64,000 bases of DNA from Chaetorhynchus papuensis (Eukaryota > Chordata > Aves > Passeriformes > Rhipiduridae), in contig VWYX01000886.1 in the NCBI GenBank assembly GCA_013396525.1, forward strand, positions 70,729-134,728, written 5' to 3'. The notes under the pieces are model-generated. The model searched no databases. It was not told the origin of the DNA and saw only the letters and a program-made list of their open reading frames with translations. Below, one piece after another: positions 63,662-64,000 of the stretch. Position numbers and translations under genes: made by a program. Position 1 is the first letter of the stretch, and each line of letters starts with the position of its first letter.

Positions 63662-63703
63662 TCACCTCCTCCTCCTGCTCCGCCACCTCCTCTCTCCAGC
63701 CAT
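63662..63703 (-). other. Upstream ORF in the KIF21A 5' leader (13 codons)
   Basis: ATG in strong context (AAA-ATG-G), 13 codons rich in Arg, then TGA. It ends 87 nt before the KIF21A ATG and is in the same frame. It acts on translation only if transcription starts right of 63703, which is not shown by the sequence. Confidence 0.6.
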
Positions 63704-63706
63704 TTT
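63699..63706 (+). promoter_or_regulatory. YY1-type site GCCATTTT overlapping the uORF start
   Basis: Exact match to the classical YY1 core GCCATNTT. On the transcribed strand it reads AAAATGGC, so the site supplies the uORF ATG. YY1 motifs just downstream of the start site are common in TATA-less CpG promoters. Confidence 0.5.
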
Positions 63707-64000
63707 AGGTGACTGAATGAATAGGTAGAAGCCGCGGCAGTGCAGGGCGGTTCGCACCGCTCCTCCTTCTCCTCCTCCCGCCCGCCCCGCTCCGGCCCGG
63801 CCCTTCCAGTGCCTGGGCGGGGAGCGCTGTCAGTCAGCCCCCGGCGGGCCGAGCCGTGGCCCTGGTCACCGGGCCCCCGCCCTGCGAGTCCTGCTGCAGC
63901 CGCAGTGCGTCAGCGGCCCCGCCCCGGGCAGCCACCAGCGCGGGGAGGCGGCGGGCGTGCGGGCACTCGGTACACGCACACAGAGACACCGCCTCCTCTG

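Larger units (their letters stand above)
63340..64000 (-). promoter_or_regulatory. KIF21A: CpG-island promoter and 5'UTR of KIF21A
   Basis: GC-rich, CpG-dense block around exon 1, in sharp contrast to the AT-rich intron. No TATA box is seen on the minus strand upstream of the ATG. GC boxes occur at 63778-63790, 63815-63822 and 63917-63925, and a CRE/AP-1-like TGCGTCA at 63906-63912. These suggest a broad TATA-less promoter. The transcription start cannot be fixed from sequence. The island runs off the right edge, so its upstream limit is unknown. Confidence 0.85.

Noticed and set aside
63159..63686. 175-codon minus-strand frame over exon 1
   Set aside because: It begins at GTG, is out of frame with the KIF21A start, and exists because the CpG island has few stop codons.
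63720..64000. Divergent neighbouring gene sharing the CpG island
   Set aside because: No open frame or splice donor on the plus strand could be assigned in the 280 bp available; the window ends too soon to tell.
1..64000. CRISPR arrays, operons, phage or plasmid features
   Set aside because: Introns, GT-AG splicing, CR1/SINE/LTR elements and a kinesin gene show a vertebrate nuclear genome; no spaced direct-repeat array exists.

Overview
This is a vertebrate nuclear window, almost certainly from a passerine bird. It has long AT-rich introns, a CpG-island promoter, an isoleucine-tRNA-headed SINE with a CR1 tail (the architecture of the songbird TguSINE1 family), CR1 3' ends and an avian ERV LTR. 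The species cannot be named from the sequence.

One gene accounts for all the recognisable coding sequence: KIF21A, a kinesin-4 family motor, on the minus strand. The CpG-island promoter and first coding exon lie at the right end (ATG at 63574). Transcription runs leftward and leaves the window at position 1. I could place 23 coding exons. They total 3,298 nt, or 1,099 codons plus one nucleotide, and every junction keeps frame with GT-AG boundaries. They encode the motor domain (about residues 8-371, exons 1-8), a first coiled coil (exons 8-10), a basic then acidic linker (exons 11-13), a long second coiled coil (exons 14-17), a Ser-rich linker (exon 18), and the regulatory autoinhibitory coiled coil (exons 19-22). 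The last exon seen is a 21-nt in-frame microexon. The KANK-binding motif and WD40 propeller known for the family must lie left of position 1.

Layout: 1-3557 is an open intron. 3558-12100 holds exons 23-12, closely spaced. 12101-17647 is a 5.5-kb intron. 17648-34956 holds exons 11-2, with a solo-LTR-like element and a 165-N assembly gap in intron 7. 34957-63530 is a 28.6-kb first intron with the SINE, CR1 pieces, A/C-rich tracts and two GC-richer patches. 63531-64000 is exon 1, the 5'UTR (with a strong-context in-frame upstream ORF over a YY1-type site) and the GC-box promoter.

I found no second protein gene, intact RNA gene or novel multi-gene system. The points most worth a second look are the microexon with upstream UGC motifs, the uORF/YY1 arrangement, the weak donor after the lysine-rich exon, a Lys-to-Thr change in the autoinhibitory helix that also weakens a donor, a nested repeat/palindrome that looks like a template-switch scar, and a strand-biased set of A/C tracts. 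Comparisons with human KIF21A and KIF21B are from memory, not from an alignment.
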